Shown here piece after piece: positions 7,367 to 16,800 of a stretch of DNA of 64,000 nucleotides. Made by a program: the position numbers and the translations under genes. The stretch's first letter is position 1; each line of letters opens with the position of its first letter. A model generated the notes under the pieces. The model had not been told where the DNA came from. It saw only the letters and a list, made by a program, of their open reading frames with translations, and made no database searches. The stretch comes from an uncultured Muribaculaceae bacterium (GTDB lineage Bacteria; Bacteroidota; Bacteroidia; Bacteroidales; Muribaculaceae), in NCBI GenBank assembly GCA_910577315.1, contig CAJTME010000005.1, positions 157,808-221,807 on the forward strand, read 5' to 3'.

Positions 7367-9325
7367 TCAGTATAATTTGGCTTCAATCGGGGCGAATGAC
7401 AGCCCTTTGCCTTTGCCGCGCACCACAATGTCGTAGAACTCATGGCCGTGGCGGTTGGTGAACATTATCTGCGATGTGTATCCGTGGGTCAGCAGGCTGG
7501 CGACCTCCTTGTCGGTGAACTTGTGGCCCATGAACTGCAACGGCATTGTGAAGCCGCAGACGTGGCATTTCGCAACACGTGGATAGCGGATTACCGAGTG
7601 TCGGCCGCATATCGGGCAGACATGGGTATCAACCGTAGCCGGGAACAGGCGGTGGTCGGTGATGAGCTGTTCGGTCTTGTCATAAATCCATTTGCCGTAC
7701 TCATTCATCAGCTGCGCCCCGCCGACACTGTTCTTGCGGTCGCCGTAGAGCCGTTCAACCTCTACCTGATATGCCATCAGGTGGCCGAGGGCATAAGTTG
7801 CGTTGAAGGTTTCAAGCAGGAGATTTCCCTCGCCGGTGATTGCCGGTTCACCGCATACGTCCAGAAGAAGGCGGTTATCGCGGAGACGGTCGAATGCGTC
7901 AGCCACATCATGGTGTGCCAATGTGAAAGGCATACCGGGATTGTATTTGTCCGACAGCGAACGGAGCAACATTGATATGGCGCAGAGAAGGTCGTTCATC
8001 TTGGGCGCGGTGGGAGCCACTGAGGTGTGGGAGAACTGGGATTTACCGGTGAGTTTCACTTCCACGACCTTAGGCACCTTGATGTCGGGGGTGTAAGGGA
8101 TAGTTCCATAGAACGGTTCGCCGTTGAGTTCCACTTCGACAACCAACTCGTTCACTGCGGTAGGCCCTGCAAGGTTGGCGTAGAAGCGTGAACGGATAAG
8201 GTCATATATACGCTGTTCATCACTGTCGAGGAACATAGGCTTGTTGCCTGAGATGATGATTCCGTGATTGCCGGAGATTGTACCGTCGGCGGCAAAGGGA
8301 TACTTCCTGCACCATTTGTAGCGGCGGAGTTCATCGCGCAACGATTCGGGCAGTTTTGCGCATGATGTCAGGGGCGACGAGATAAAACCACGCTCATAGA
8401 GGCTGACGGCGATGTCGCGGGTTGTTGAGAAATTGAGGTTGAGTTTTTCCCATGCCTCGCTCTGGAGCGTGGTGAGAGTGAAGAGTGCCGGAGACGGACT
8501 CATCTCAGTGTCGAGCATAACATCGGAAGCCTCGACTGTTGCCGGCACACACAGATTCTTGTATGCCTCCGCCGCCTCCTCTTTGGTGGAGTATGTCGAA
8601 CAAGGATAGAATTTGACATCCTTGCCGAGTGCCACGCCGCTCACCATTACGGAATGGGTGTTGACGGGAACGTGTTGGCCACGGGCTTCTGCGTCGGATT
8701 CAAGATAGTTCCTGACGGCGGCAAGTACAAGCACGTCCTGACGGCAGATAGGCGACTTCATTTCCTTGAACAGTGAACGGTATGCTTCCGAAACATTGTA
8801 CTTGAAAGCCTCGTCCATCGCCATGCCCACAAGTCCTGTCTGGGCGAGATTATGGAACTTACGTCCCCACTGACGGGTCTTGAACGCCGACTTGATTGCC
8901 TTGCGCTCCAGACGGGTCAGGAACATACGGCTTGTGGGTGCGCCGACTTTGAAGAAACGGCAGATGTTGGCGAAACGTCCCTGAGCGTCGGCTCCGCCGT
9001 CGGACGCGAAGATTACCTCATCGCCGCCACGGATAAGTTTGCCAATATAGTCGGCATAGGTCTTGTCCTCGGTCGAGATTCCGTAACGGCCGTTTTCATC
9101 AGGAGTATGTCGGATACCGTAGGTGTAGCGTTCCGGCACGATGGGGAGAGCGTCCTTGCCGGGAAGCACTCCGAGTCCGAATGGACGGATGAAGTCAGGA
9201 GTGACGGTGATGACAGCAATGTCATTGTTGTAGATTACGCCGGGGACGGCTACATTGGTGGTTACGTTAAGGGCGCGGGCGATGGCTGAAGCCACGGGAG
9301 CGGCCTCGGTAATTATGACTTTCAT
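7367..9325 (-). CDS. type IA topoisomerase homologue without the catalytic tyrosine
   Basis: A 652-aa protein with the layout of topoisomerase III/TopA: an N-terminal TOPRIM domain (MKVIITEAAPVASAIA, then FASDGGADAQGR in the acidic motif), central domains, the segment PSPALFTLTTLQSEAW and LYERGFIS, and a C-terminal zinc module (CPICGR, then CHVCGF). At the position of the family's active-site motif GxITY-x-RTDS it reads GFISSPLTSC, so the tyrosine is serine and the following arginine is leucine. Strand cleavage is therefore unlikely; a DNA-binding or structural role is possible. I chose the ATG at 9325 since MKVIITEA is the normal family start. Topoisomerase genes are common in Bacteroides ICEs. 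Confidence 0.75.
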   Translation of the reverse strand: MKVIITEAAPVASAIARALNVTTNVAVPGVIYNNDIAVITVTPDFIRPFGLGVLPGKDALPIVPERYTYGIRHTPDENGRYGISTEDKTYADYIGKLIRGGDEVIFASDGGADAQGRFANICRFFKVGAPTSRMFLTRLERKAIKSAFKTRQWGRKFHNLAQTGLVGMAMDEAFKYNVSEAYRSLFKEMKSPICRQDVLVLAAVRNYLESDAEARGQHVPVNTHSVMVSGVALGKDVKFYPCSTYSTKEEAAEAYKNLCVPATVEASDVMLDTEMSPSPALFTLTTLQSEAWEKLNLNFSTTRDIAVSLYERGFISSPLTSCAKLPESLRDELRRYKWCRKYPFAADGTISGNHGIIISGNKPMFLDSDEQRIYDLIRSRFYANLAGPTAVNELVVEVELNGEPFYGTIPYTPDIKVPKVVEVKLTGKSQFSHTSVAPTAPKMNDLLCAISMLLRSLSDKYNPGMPFTLAHHDVADAFDRLRDNRLLLDVCGEPAITGEGNLLLETFNATYALGHLMAYQVEVERLYGDRKNSVGGAQLMNEYGKWIYDKTEQLITDHRLFPATVDTHVCPICGRHSVIRYPRVAKCHVCGFTMPLQFMGHKFTDKEVASLLTHGYTSQIMFTNRHGHEFYDIVVRGKGKGLSFAPIEAKLY

Positions 9326-9518
9326 GTCTGAAAATTTTTTAGAGTTTGTAAATTGGGTTTGTTGAAGGCTGGCACTCTCAGCCGGGAGGTTTGGAGAGAA
9401 TGACACGGGGAGTTCGCGACCTCCCCATGTCGGCGGGAGGATTGCCATATCATCGCTTGCGCACGCGAGGGAATGGCGGTCTGCTCAATTCAGAGCTTGC
9501 GGATAAAGTGGTTGAAGG

Positions 9519-10967
9519 TCAGAGTTTGGGGCCTTTCGGCTTCTGCTGTTTCTTCTGCTCTTCGTTTTTGGGTTCGGTCTGCCCCCTCTGGAGCGGTTCC
9601 TTAACCCCTTTTGTGGGTTCGTTGGTCTTACCCTCATTGTTTACAGCATATTGCGTCTTGCTCTCGCTGGCTATGCCGACAACCTTCTCTTTGTCGGGAT
9701 AGACATAGGTCTGCTTCGGACGCTGCTTCTCAGGGTCAAACTGGAGATAGACCGTGCAGGGATTTCCGTTTCGGTCAGGGATTTCTCCTACCATAATCTG
9801 TTTGCCGGCACGATAGTCAGCTTGGGCGGTTTCGGAGAGCGGCACACCTTTCCATTTGGTGAGGTTCTTGATGTTGCCCTCCTTGTCGAGCCATGAGTTG
9901 TACTGCTGTCCACCCTGTTCCTGAGATTGCTCCCGCTTCTGGCGGTATTGTTCCGAGTTGACGAAAACCACATCGCGCTTGTCGGCATTGTACTGAAGGT
10001 CGGCGGTAAACTTCCGTCCGTTGGGCAGCTCGATATGCTGCTCTCTGATTATGCCTCCGTCTTTGAGGATGCCGATTTGCTTCATGTCAAGTTCGATGTT
10101 GGCGACCTTGTTCTTGATGTAGATTTTATCCACGGGGATACTTTCAATCTCATTGGTGAGACGGTCGATGCTGACGAGCGACTTCTTGACCTCCCCGGTT
10201 TTCGGGTCAGTAAGGTCAACAGATCTGCCCAGATTTCCTGTCTTGCGGAGCTGAGCCTTATCCTCGTCCGTGAAGGTATAGCCTTTATAAGTTTTGTCGA
10301 GTTGAGGCTCGTGCTTCACAAAATGAGGCGTGAGGGTAAAACTGCCGTCAGGATTGGACTTGAACGAGAGCCGGGCCTGTGCCTCGAATTTCTCGCCGCC
10401 GATTTCCGGTCTCAGGGTGAAAAGCTGCGGAGACTTGTGGTTATATACCATCTGCTGCATTGCTCCGGACTTTTCGAGGTCATCTCTCTTGATGCCCCAT
10501 TGTTTTTCGATGGTGTCCCAATCAACTTTGTTGGGGTCAACCGGTGCCATCTTGATTGCGGTCGAAGTCTCCTTTGCCGGAGTCTGGTCATGCTGTTCAG
10601 TAACCGTCTGTTCCTTTGCCATTGATTTGGCGTCAACCTCAAAGGGTTTAAGAAGGTCGGCGTTAGCCACAGGGTCTTGGAGCATATCGGACATCGCCGG
10701 ACCGATCTTGTCGAACTCAGTTTCAGGAATTTTGAAGAAACCGAATACCGAAGGATTTTTAGCCTGCCGGATGAAGTTCGACATGAAGGCTTCGAGGGGA
10801 TTCTGACCTTTGGAAAATTTCACAAGGTCACTGAGCTTCGCGGATTTTACATCCGCCATTTTCGGGGTGCCGTCGGGATTCTGTCCCACGACTGCGCCGA
10901 CCTGCCCTGATTCGTTGTTGCGGGCAATCAGCACTTCAGGTTGTTGCTGTTCTTTGTTTTGTTCCAT
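9519..10967 (-). CDS. DUF4099/DUF3945-type ICE protein
   Basis: A 482-aa hydrophilic protein starting MEQNKEQQQPEVLI. The region LSDLVKFSKGQNPLEAFMSNFI and the later repeated modules (KGYTFTDEDKAQLRKTGNLGRSV; KWKGVPLSETAQADYRAGKQI; DRNGNPCTVYLQFDPE) resemble the DUF4099 and DUF3945 domains common in Bacteroidota ICEs. The KGxxL/F-x-xxx--LxxG-x-module occurs at least twice. The C-terminus is a low-complexity Lys/Gln/Pro tail. No enzymatic motif is visible. It is probably co-transcribed with the downstream topoisomerase homologue and the upstream HTH gene. Function unknown; domain names are from pattern memory. Confidence 0.65.
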   Translation of the reverse strand: MEQNKEQQQPEVLIARNNESGQVGAVVGQNPDGTPKMADVKSAKLSDLVKFSKGQNPLEAFMSNFIRQAKNPSVFGFFKIPETEFDKIGPAMSDMLQDPVANADLLKPFEVDAKSMAKEQTVTEQHDQTPAKETSTAIKMAPVDPNKVDWDTIEKQWGIKRDDLEKSGAMQQMVYNHKSPQLFTLRPEIGGEKFEAQARLSFKSNPDGSFTLTPHFVKHEPQLDKTYKGYTFTDEDKAQLRKTGNLGRSVDLTDPKTGEVKKSLVSIDRLTNEIESIPVDKIYIKNKVANIELDMKQIGILKDGGIIREQHIELPNGRKFTADLQYNADKRDVVFVNSEQYRQKREQSQEQGGQQYNSWLDKEGNIKNLTKWKGVPLSETAQADYRAGKQIMVGEIPDRNGNPCTVYLQFDPEKQRPKQTYVYPDKEKVVGIASESKTQYAVNNEGKTNEPTKGVKEPLQRGQTEPKNEEQKKQQKPKGPKL

Positions 10968-10987
10968 TAAAATTATTTGGTTAAACA

Positions 10988-11359
10988 TTACGCCGGACTT
11001 GCGGCGCGATAATTATCTCTGGTGACGTTGACGAAGTTTTGTAGAACGTAATCGTCAAACTGGTCTTGGGTCATGAATATGGTGCGTCCATCATTGCTGA
11101 TATAGTATTCCATTTTCCCTTCGGCTCGCATTTTTCTGATTGTTCGGGTCGTTTTGTTAAGACCTATTGCAAGATCCTCAAGCATTATTATAGTACTACC
11201 TTTGTAGGAAAGCTGAGGCTTGTCAGATTTCTTTACGAGCTTTATCATTGAGTTGGCAATGGAGTTCAGCAAATAGACCACAATGGTCATGGTGTCCATC
11301 ATCCACTTGGATAAAGGGGTTGTGTCCCTCGGTTGATCTGGTGGTTTTGTATTCATCAT
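10988..11359 (-). CDS. HTH domain protein
   Basis: A 123-aa protein with an N-terminal helix region containing a short hydrophobic stretch, then an HTH in the C-terminal half: IIMLEDLAIGLNKTTRTIRKMRAEGKMEYY followed by DGRTIFMTQDQFDDYVLQ. This is the excisionase/MerR-like fold used by several ICE regulators. It lies 20 bp upstream of the DUF4099-type gene in the same direction and is the first gene after the -7 box at 11387-11394. Confidence 0.7.
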   Translation of the reverse strand: MMNTKPPDQPRDTTPLSKWMMDTMTIVVYLLNSIANSMIKLVKKSDKPQLSYKGSTIIMLEDLAIGLNKTTRTIRKMRAEGKMEYYISNDGRTIFMTQDQFDDYVLQNFVNVTRDNYRAASPA

Positions 11360-11386
11360 ATTTGTCGTTGTTTAAGTTTTACGATG

Positions 11387-11394
11387 CAAAGTTA
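11387..11394 (-). promoter_or_regulatory. promoter -7 box for the leftward HTH/DUF4099/topoisomerase operon
   Basis: TAACTTTG on the minus strand. It would start transcription near 11380, about 20 nt before the HTH start at 11359. No clear -33 element is seen. Confidence 0.55.
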
Positions 11395-11538
11395 CTGCGG
11401 CTTTTTCCGGGCATTGTAAGCACCGGATAAGTGCTGATGTTTTATTGCGTCAAATATTCTTCGATTGATGATTTTCAAGCAGTTACTCTTTAGCTATCAT
11501 CTGGATTCATAAGTGAGTATCAGCATTTGAGTATGCTA

Positions 11539-12135
11539 TTATGCTGCAAGTTCGGCATTTACGACATCCACCATATTGTCGAGGAAATATGTCACCCGGC
11601 TCCCCTTAGCAGGACAGCGGCGTTTTATTCCATCTCTCGCATTCTGATATTTCTTCGGGTCGAAGTCAAGACCGAAAAGTGCATGAAGTCCTTTCTTGAT
11701 ATGGAGCTGGTACGCCTTATTCCCTCCATTTATGAATTTGCAGGCTATTATAAGGTGGATAAGTTCACAGAAGTCGGCATAATTACCGGTGAAAGTCACA
11801 TCTGATGTTGTATCAGTCACTTTATTATTCTCAGCCACTGTATCCAGTGCGATTTTCGCTGAAACAGCCATCTCTATCTGGTTTAGCAGACATTTGGCTA
11901 TTTCAAGGATACGTTTTGCATATCGGCTCAACAAGCCATCGGCATAACCGAGAATTTCAGCCACCTCGGAAATAAATATCGACAGGCCGGTGTGTATCAC
12001 TCGCCATTGGCTATTGCCGTGGGCATATTCCACGATTGTGGCTCTCATATCGGCGTAGAGTGCCTTGATGTTGCTTTCATCGCCTTCTTCCAACTGGTGA
12101 AAGAACTGGCTGTTCAGGAGGGTTAATATTTCCAT
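11539..12135 (-). CDS. RteC-like regulatory protein
   Basis: A 198-aa protein. Its C-terminal half has the pattern of the RteC C-terminal winged-helix domain: FTGNYADFCELIHLIIA, an invariant-type glycine pair (INGG), a LFGLDFDPKKY segment and a basic stretch before FLDNMVDVVNAEL. In CTnDOT, RteC activates excision genes in response to RteA/RteB. Here it lies divergent from an RteB-like gene, matching that pairing. The N-terminal 100 residues match nothing I know. It could be an RteC paralogue with another target. Confidence 0.6.
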   Translation of the reverse strand: MEILTLLNSQFFHQLEEGDESNIKALYADMRATIVEYAHGNSQWRVIHTGLSIFISEVAEILGYADGLLSRYAKRILEIAKCLLNQIEMAVSAKIALDTVAENNKVTDTTSDVTFTGNYADFCELIHLIIACKFINGGNKAYQLHIKKGLHALFGLDFDPKKYQNARDGIKRRCPAKGSRVTYFLDNMVDVVNAELAA

Positions 12136-12385
12136 TTCAATATCGTTTTTGAGTTATGCCCTTCTCAATATATTTAATTTCAACAAAGTTCAATATCCGA
12201 TGTAAAATATTTGTAACACTCTATTAACCTGCAATATAAATCTAATATAACTCCGTGCGTTTGAATTGTCGAGTGTGTTAAAAGTGTTGGATTAACACAA
12301 CACTATGTTGTGTATGCTACATAAATTCACGCAATATCAGCCATATTTAATTGTGCAACAGTATGTCATTCTAAAATAAAAATTG

Positions 12386-12393
12386 TATCTTTG
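12386..12393 (+). promoter_or_regulatory. promoter -7 box for the RteB-like gene
   Basis: TATCTTTG, a perfect TAnnTTTG box, about 43 bp before the ATG at 12437. The intergenic region 12136-12385 is AT-rich and holds no gene. Confidence 0.55.
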
Positions 12394-12436
12394 TACTCAG
12401 TTTTGGCGAACAAATACCCTATACACATTTGTTATA

Positions 12437-13774
12437 ATGGCAAAATCATTTTTAACACTCCCCGAAAGTCTTATGAATATAGACAATGATCCACCGAGTA
12501 ATCGGAGCCTCCTTATCTACAGTTCCCAGATAGAGGATGGTAAAAAAATGGAAGAGGTATTTTCCAAACCGGGACGAAAAATACAGACCACCAACAGCAT
12601 CAGCACTGCAAAGAAAATTCTTGAACGAAGTGATTGCACTATGCTGATAGTGGCAGTCTCAGGTAAAGACTGTGATGGTATAAAACTGCTTGAATGGACG
12701 AATGACACCATTTTAGGAATTAAAAAAGTTGGTGTGGCCATGACAGAGTCGCCGGATATATATAATAAGGTGTATAAGTTAGGTGCTGACCATTGCTTCT
12801 ATTTTGATTCACTTGTTGTTGACAGACTTACAATTGCAATAGAAAAGTGCCATAGAGAAGACCAAAGATGGTTTCAACGGAATAGCAATGCTTTTCAGGG
12901 ATGTTCGAGAAGGATAAATATTGAGAGCAACTCAAATTCCACGCTTCTCCTTTCAGGGCCCCAAGGTGTAGGAAAAAGTGCGATAGCGCGAGTGATTCAT
13001 GACAGCAGCCCTCGCCGCTCCGGACCATTCGTTGTGGCTGAGTGCGCACATTATCTGAGCGCGGCTGAAAGCATGGATATATTCCGTGGCAAGGAAACAG
13101 GTGTGAAACATCCTTTGTATCGCAACCAGCAAGGACTGTTGGCTCAAGCCAATGGAGGCACTCTTTACATTCATGAAGTTTGTATGCTGCCGTTGCACGT
13201 TCAGGAAGTGCTTGCCACTGTAATTCAACGCGGAGTGTTCACTCCTCAGAATCTTACAAAGGAAATCAAGTTTACCGGACGCATAATTTTATCGACAAAA
13301 GTAAATCTCGCTGAAAAAGTACGGGACGGTGATTTTTCCGAAGCCTTGTTTCATTGCATACACAGCAATGTTGTGATTGTTCCACCTCTTTCAGATTGTC
13401 AGGACGATATTATTCCTTTGGCGGAGTGCTTTATTAAGCAGATCTGCGCTGAGTCGGGTATCAAATCCCCTCGCCTTACAAAAGGTGCTATCAACAAATT
13501 GACCAACCATATCTGGACCGGCAATGTGCGGGAATTGTTCAGCACAATATCACGCGCTTGTTATGAGTTTCGTGGTGAAACATTAGGGAAAGATGATATA
13601 GTCCTGAATGAGATTCCCAAGAACAGAGAATCCCATACCCGTCATTATCGTGTGCAGCGGGCATTGAGGCAGACTAAAGGCAACAAGGCTCAGGCCGCAA
13701 TGTTGCTCGGCATAAACCGCTCGACTCTCTATGCTTGGATTAAGGCAGAGGGTATTCCAAAGGATTATAGATAA
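12437..13774 (+). CDS. RteB-like NtrC-family regulator with degenerate active sites
   Basis: A 445-aa protein with the NtrC layout. A receiver-like domain (about 25-140) lacks the phospho-acceptor aspartate (LIVAVSGKDCDG where LLDxxxPxxDG is expected). The AAA+ domain (about 160-370) has Walker A SGPQGVGKSA, but its Walker B is LYIHEV instead of LFLDE and the sigma54-contact GAFTGA loop is replaced by GKETGVKHP. A Fis-type HTH closes the protein: KGNKAQAAMLLGINRSTLYAWI. RteB of CTnDOT has the same domain order. The changes suggest it works without phosphorylation and without classic sigma54 remodelling. No rteA kinase gene is nearby. Confidence 0.75.
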   Translation: MAKSFLTLPESLMNIDNDPPSNRSLLIYSSQIEDGKKMEEVFSKPGRKIQTTNSISTAKKILERSDCTMLIVAVSGKDCDGIKLLEWTNDTILGIKKVGVAMTESPDIYNKVYKLGADHCFYFDSLVVDRLTIAIEKCHREDQRWFQRNSNAFQGCSRRINIESNSNSTLLLSGPQGVGKSAIARVIHDSSPRRSGPFVVAECAHYLSAAESMDIFRGKETGVKHPLYRNQQGLLAQANGGTLYIHEVCMLPLHVQEVLATVIQRGVFTPQNLTKEIKFTGRIILSTKVNLAEKVRDGDFSEALFHCIHSNVVIVPPLSDCQDDIIPLAECFIKQICAESGIKSPRLTKGAINKLTNHIWTGNVRELFSTISRACYEFRGETLGKDDIVLNEIPKNRESHTRHYRVQRALRQTKGNKAQAAMLLGINRSTLYAWIKAEGIPKDYR

Positions 13775-13778
13775 GGAT

Positions 13779-13820
13779 TTGAATGGCGACGCTCTACATA
13801 TCAAGAGTGTCGCCATTCAA
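13779..13820. terminator. strong bidirectional hairpin between convergent genes
   Basis: A 17-bp stem, TTGAATGGCGACGCTCT with its complement at 13804-13820 (one G-T pair), loop of 8 nt, followed by TTTATC. It lies 5 bp after the RteB-like stop and 6 bp before the end of the opposing 2018-aa gene. Confidence 0.8.
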
Positions 13821-13825
13821 TTTAT

Positions 13826-16800
13826 CTACAATTTGGGACCGGCAGCTCGGAAACTTCCGGGGGGAGTTACGCCACAACCACCGATAATGATGCGGGAACT
13901 TAACGGTTCCCGTTCCTTGTATGTGGTGGTTGGCTCCGCGACCATTGACTTTTTATTGTCTGTGTCCGGTGTCGGCGCATCAATTGTCTGGACAGTGTGA
14001 GGAGAATCCTCTCGCTTTACCTCCTCGCCGTCCTCCTTGTTCTCATGCTTAGGTGCTAATTCAGCGGCGATTTTGCGGTCAAGAGCTGCAAGTTCGGATT
14101 TCAACTGCTTCAACTCGTCCTCCTTGCCCCATGTCTTAGCCATAATGCCTTCAAGTATGGGAACATCGGCTTTGAGTTTGGCGGTGCGTTCCTCGTACTG
14201 GGCGATTATGCCGGGGATTTTCTCCAAAGCATTGACAAAGTTCATACAGGCGGCGTGGGTGTCAGCCATTGCCAACTGACCGTTGTTATACTTGTATTTG
14301 TAGTTGCCCTCGACAACAAAGCGGTTCTGCACTTTCTCAACACCGTCAGCCAATACTCTTTCAGAGATAATGCTGATTGGGAAGCCATAGACCTCGCCCA
14401 CACGCTGATATTGTCCGTGAGTGTCAGTTCGTTGAACCAGACCTTGCAGGTGGATACCCATATTCTTCTCATCGGATAGGTTACAGGTGTCAATGGTGAG
14501 ATTGTTGATGGGGTTGCCATCCTTGTCACGTTGCACCACTTTGTCGTAACGTTCCCAGTCTGCCTTCATCCGCTCTATTGCTGCCTCGTTGTTGGCAATG
14601 TCATGGGTGATGGTCTGGAGCCTGAACTCGGAATCGCCACGTCCCTTGTTGAACGATTTGCGCTCACTCTCCAACGCCGCTATCCGCTTTTCAAGTTTTG
14701 CCTTATCGAGCAGGTCGGTGTTGCCGGATAGGATAGCCATGTACTCAGAGAAATTCATGCCATTCTTCTCGTCCATAGAACCCTCGTCGATTGTTCGCGC
14801 TCCCAATGCACCACTTTTAAGTTGGTTTATGAACGTAGCCTTGCAATGAAGAAGATTGAACTTGTAGGAGTCCAAAGACTTCTCAACCGCGTAGATAATC
14901 ACATCCACCTTATTATCAGCATACAGTTTGGCAATCTCGTTGCCGGCACGGATAGCGCGACCCTCGCGTTGTTCGAGGTCGCTCGGACGCCACGGGCATT
15001 CCAATTCATGGACAGCGACAGCTCTCCTTTGGGCGTTTACACCAGTTCCCAACATGGAGGTTGAGCCGAAAAGCACCCGCACATCGCCGTCATTCATAGC
15101 CTGAATGACAGCCTTTCGTGACCGCTCAGTCTTGCACTCTTGGATAAACCTTATCTCATGCGGAGGAATACCATAATCCTCAACCAATTTTCGCTTGATT
15201 TCAGAATAGATATTCCATTCACCCGGCTTGTAAGTTCCTAAATCGCTGAATACAAACTGTGTGCCTTTCTGAGCGTCATACTTATGGTAGTATTGGGCAA
15301 TCATCTTGGCACAGTGGCTCGCCTTGTTGTTAGGGTCGTCAGCATAATTGGGGTCAATCATTCTCATGTCAAGAGCCATCTTTCGGGCATAGTCCGTGGC
15401 GATGAGCATCTTCGCCTTCTCCTCAGTGTCAGACAATGGCGCACGACCCAATATTGTGGCATCACCGCTTTTCGCAAATTCCATCAGTTTCTGGATAAAC
15501 TCCTCCTGCTGTGAAGTGGGCGGTATATTGTGAAGAATCTCGTTCTTCTCAGGACGGTCAACACCGACATCCTGTGCCGTTCTATAATCAGTTATCTCAT
15601 TATAGAAAGCTGCCAATTCAGGAACCTTGATGAAGTATCTGAATCTTTCCTTTGCAACAATGCTATTGGTGACATTGAACTCATAGTCGGTTGTCTTCTT
15701 GGCGAAGATTGCCGCCCACGCGTCGAAACACCGGATCTCCTGCCTTTCAAGTTCTTTCGGTCGGAGATACTTGAACAGGAGATACAACTCCGTCAGTGAG
15801 TTGGAGATTGTAGTGCCGCTCAGGAAAGTCGCGCCCAAATCGCGCCCGGTCCTCTCTTGGATGGTACGGATGGCATAGAGAAGATTCAGTGAGCGTTGGC
15901 TTCCTTCGGAGTTGCCAAGTCCAGCCACACGGTCATGTCTGGTATTGAACATCAGATTCTTGAAACACTGGCTCTCGTCAACGAAAATATGGTCGATGCC
16001 CATCTGTTTGAAGTCAACCACACTGTCCTTGGACTGTTCCATCTGATACTGTATGGTGGTTAGCTTGGCAGTGAGGTTCTCCTTTCTCTTCAACAGTCCC
16101 TTCAGCATACCACGCGAAATGTCGTGTCCCTGTTGCTTCACTACTTCAAGATTCTCCTCAACAGTGTCAAGTTCGGATTGAAGGATTTGCTGTTGCATCT
16201 CCGGCGACTGAGGTATCTTGCCGAACTGGTCGTGCGACATGATAACACAGTCATAGTCGTTGTTCTTGATCTGGTTGAAGAAGTTCACGCGGTTTGCCGC
16301 TGTGAAACTCTTGGCATCCGCATAGAGGATACGGGCATTGGGATAGGCAGTCTGATAAGTCATGGCAATTTCCGCAACATTGGCTTTCATTCCGATAATC
16401 ATCGGTTTATTCACCAATCCGAGACGTTTCATCTCATGAGCCGCCATGCACATTATCAGGGTCTTGCCAGTACCCACCTGATGGTCGCATATTCCGCCGC
16501 CATTCTGAATCAGCATCCATACGCAATCCTTCTGTGACTGATATACGGAATTGATATGGTAGCGGTCGCCCAACAGTTTCATGTTGAGGTCGGGAAACTT
16601 CTGATGTGAGCCGTCATAATGAGGTCTGACGTAGCAGTTGAACTTGCTGTTATACAAATCAACAAGTCTATCCTTGAACTCCGGCGATTGAGCCTCCAGC
16701 CAGTCCGAGAATCCATTACGGATTTCATCAATCTTGGTGTTGGCTAACTGAATCGCCTCCGAGTCCGGCACCTTGATGTCGTGACCGTTATCATCCTTGC

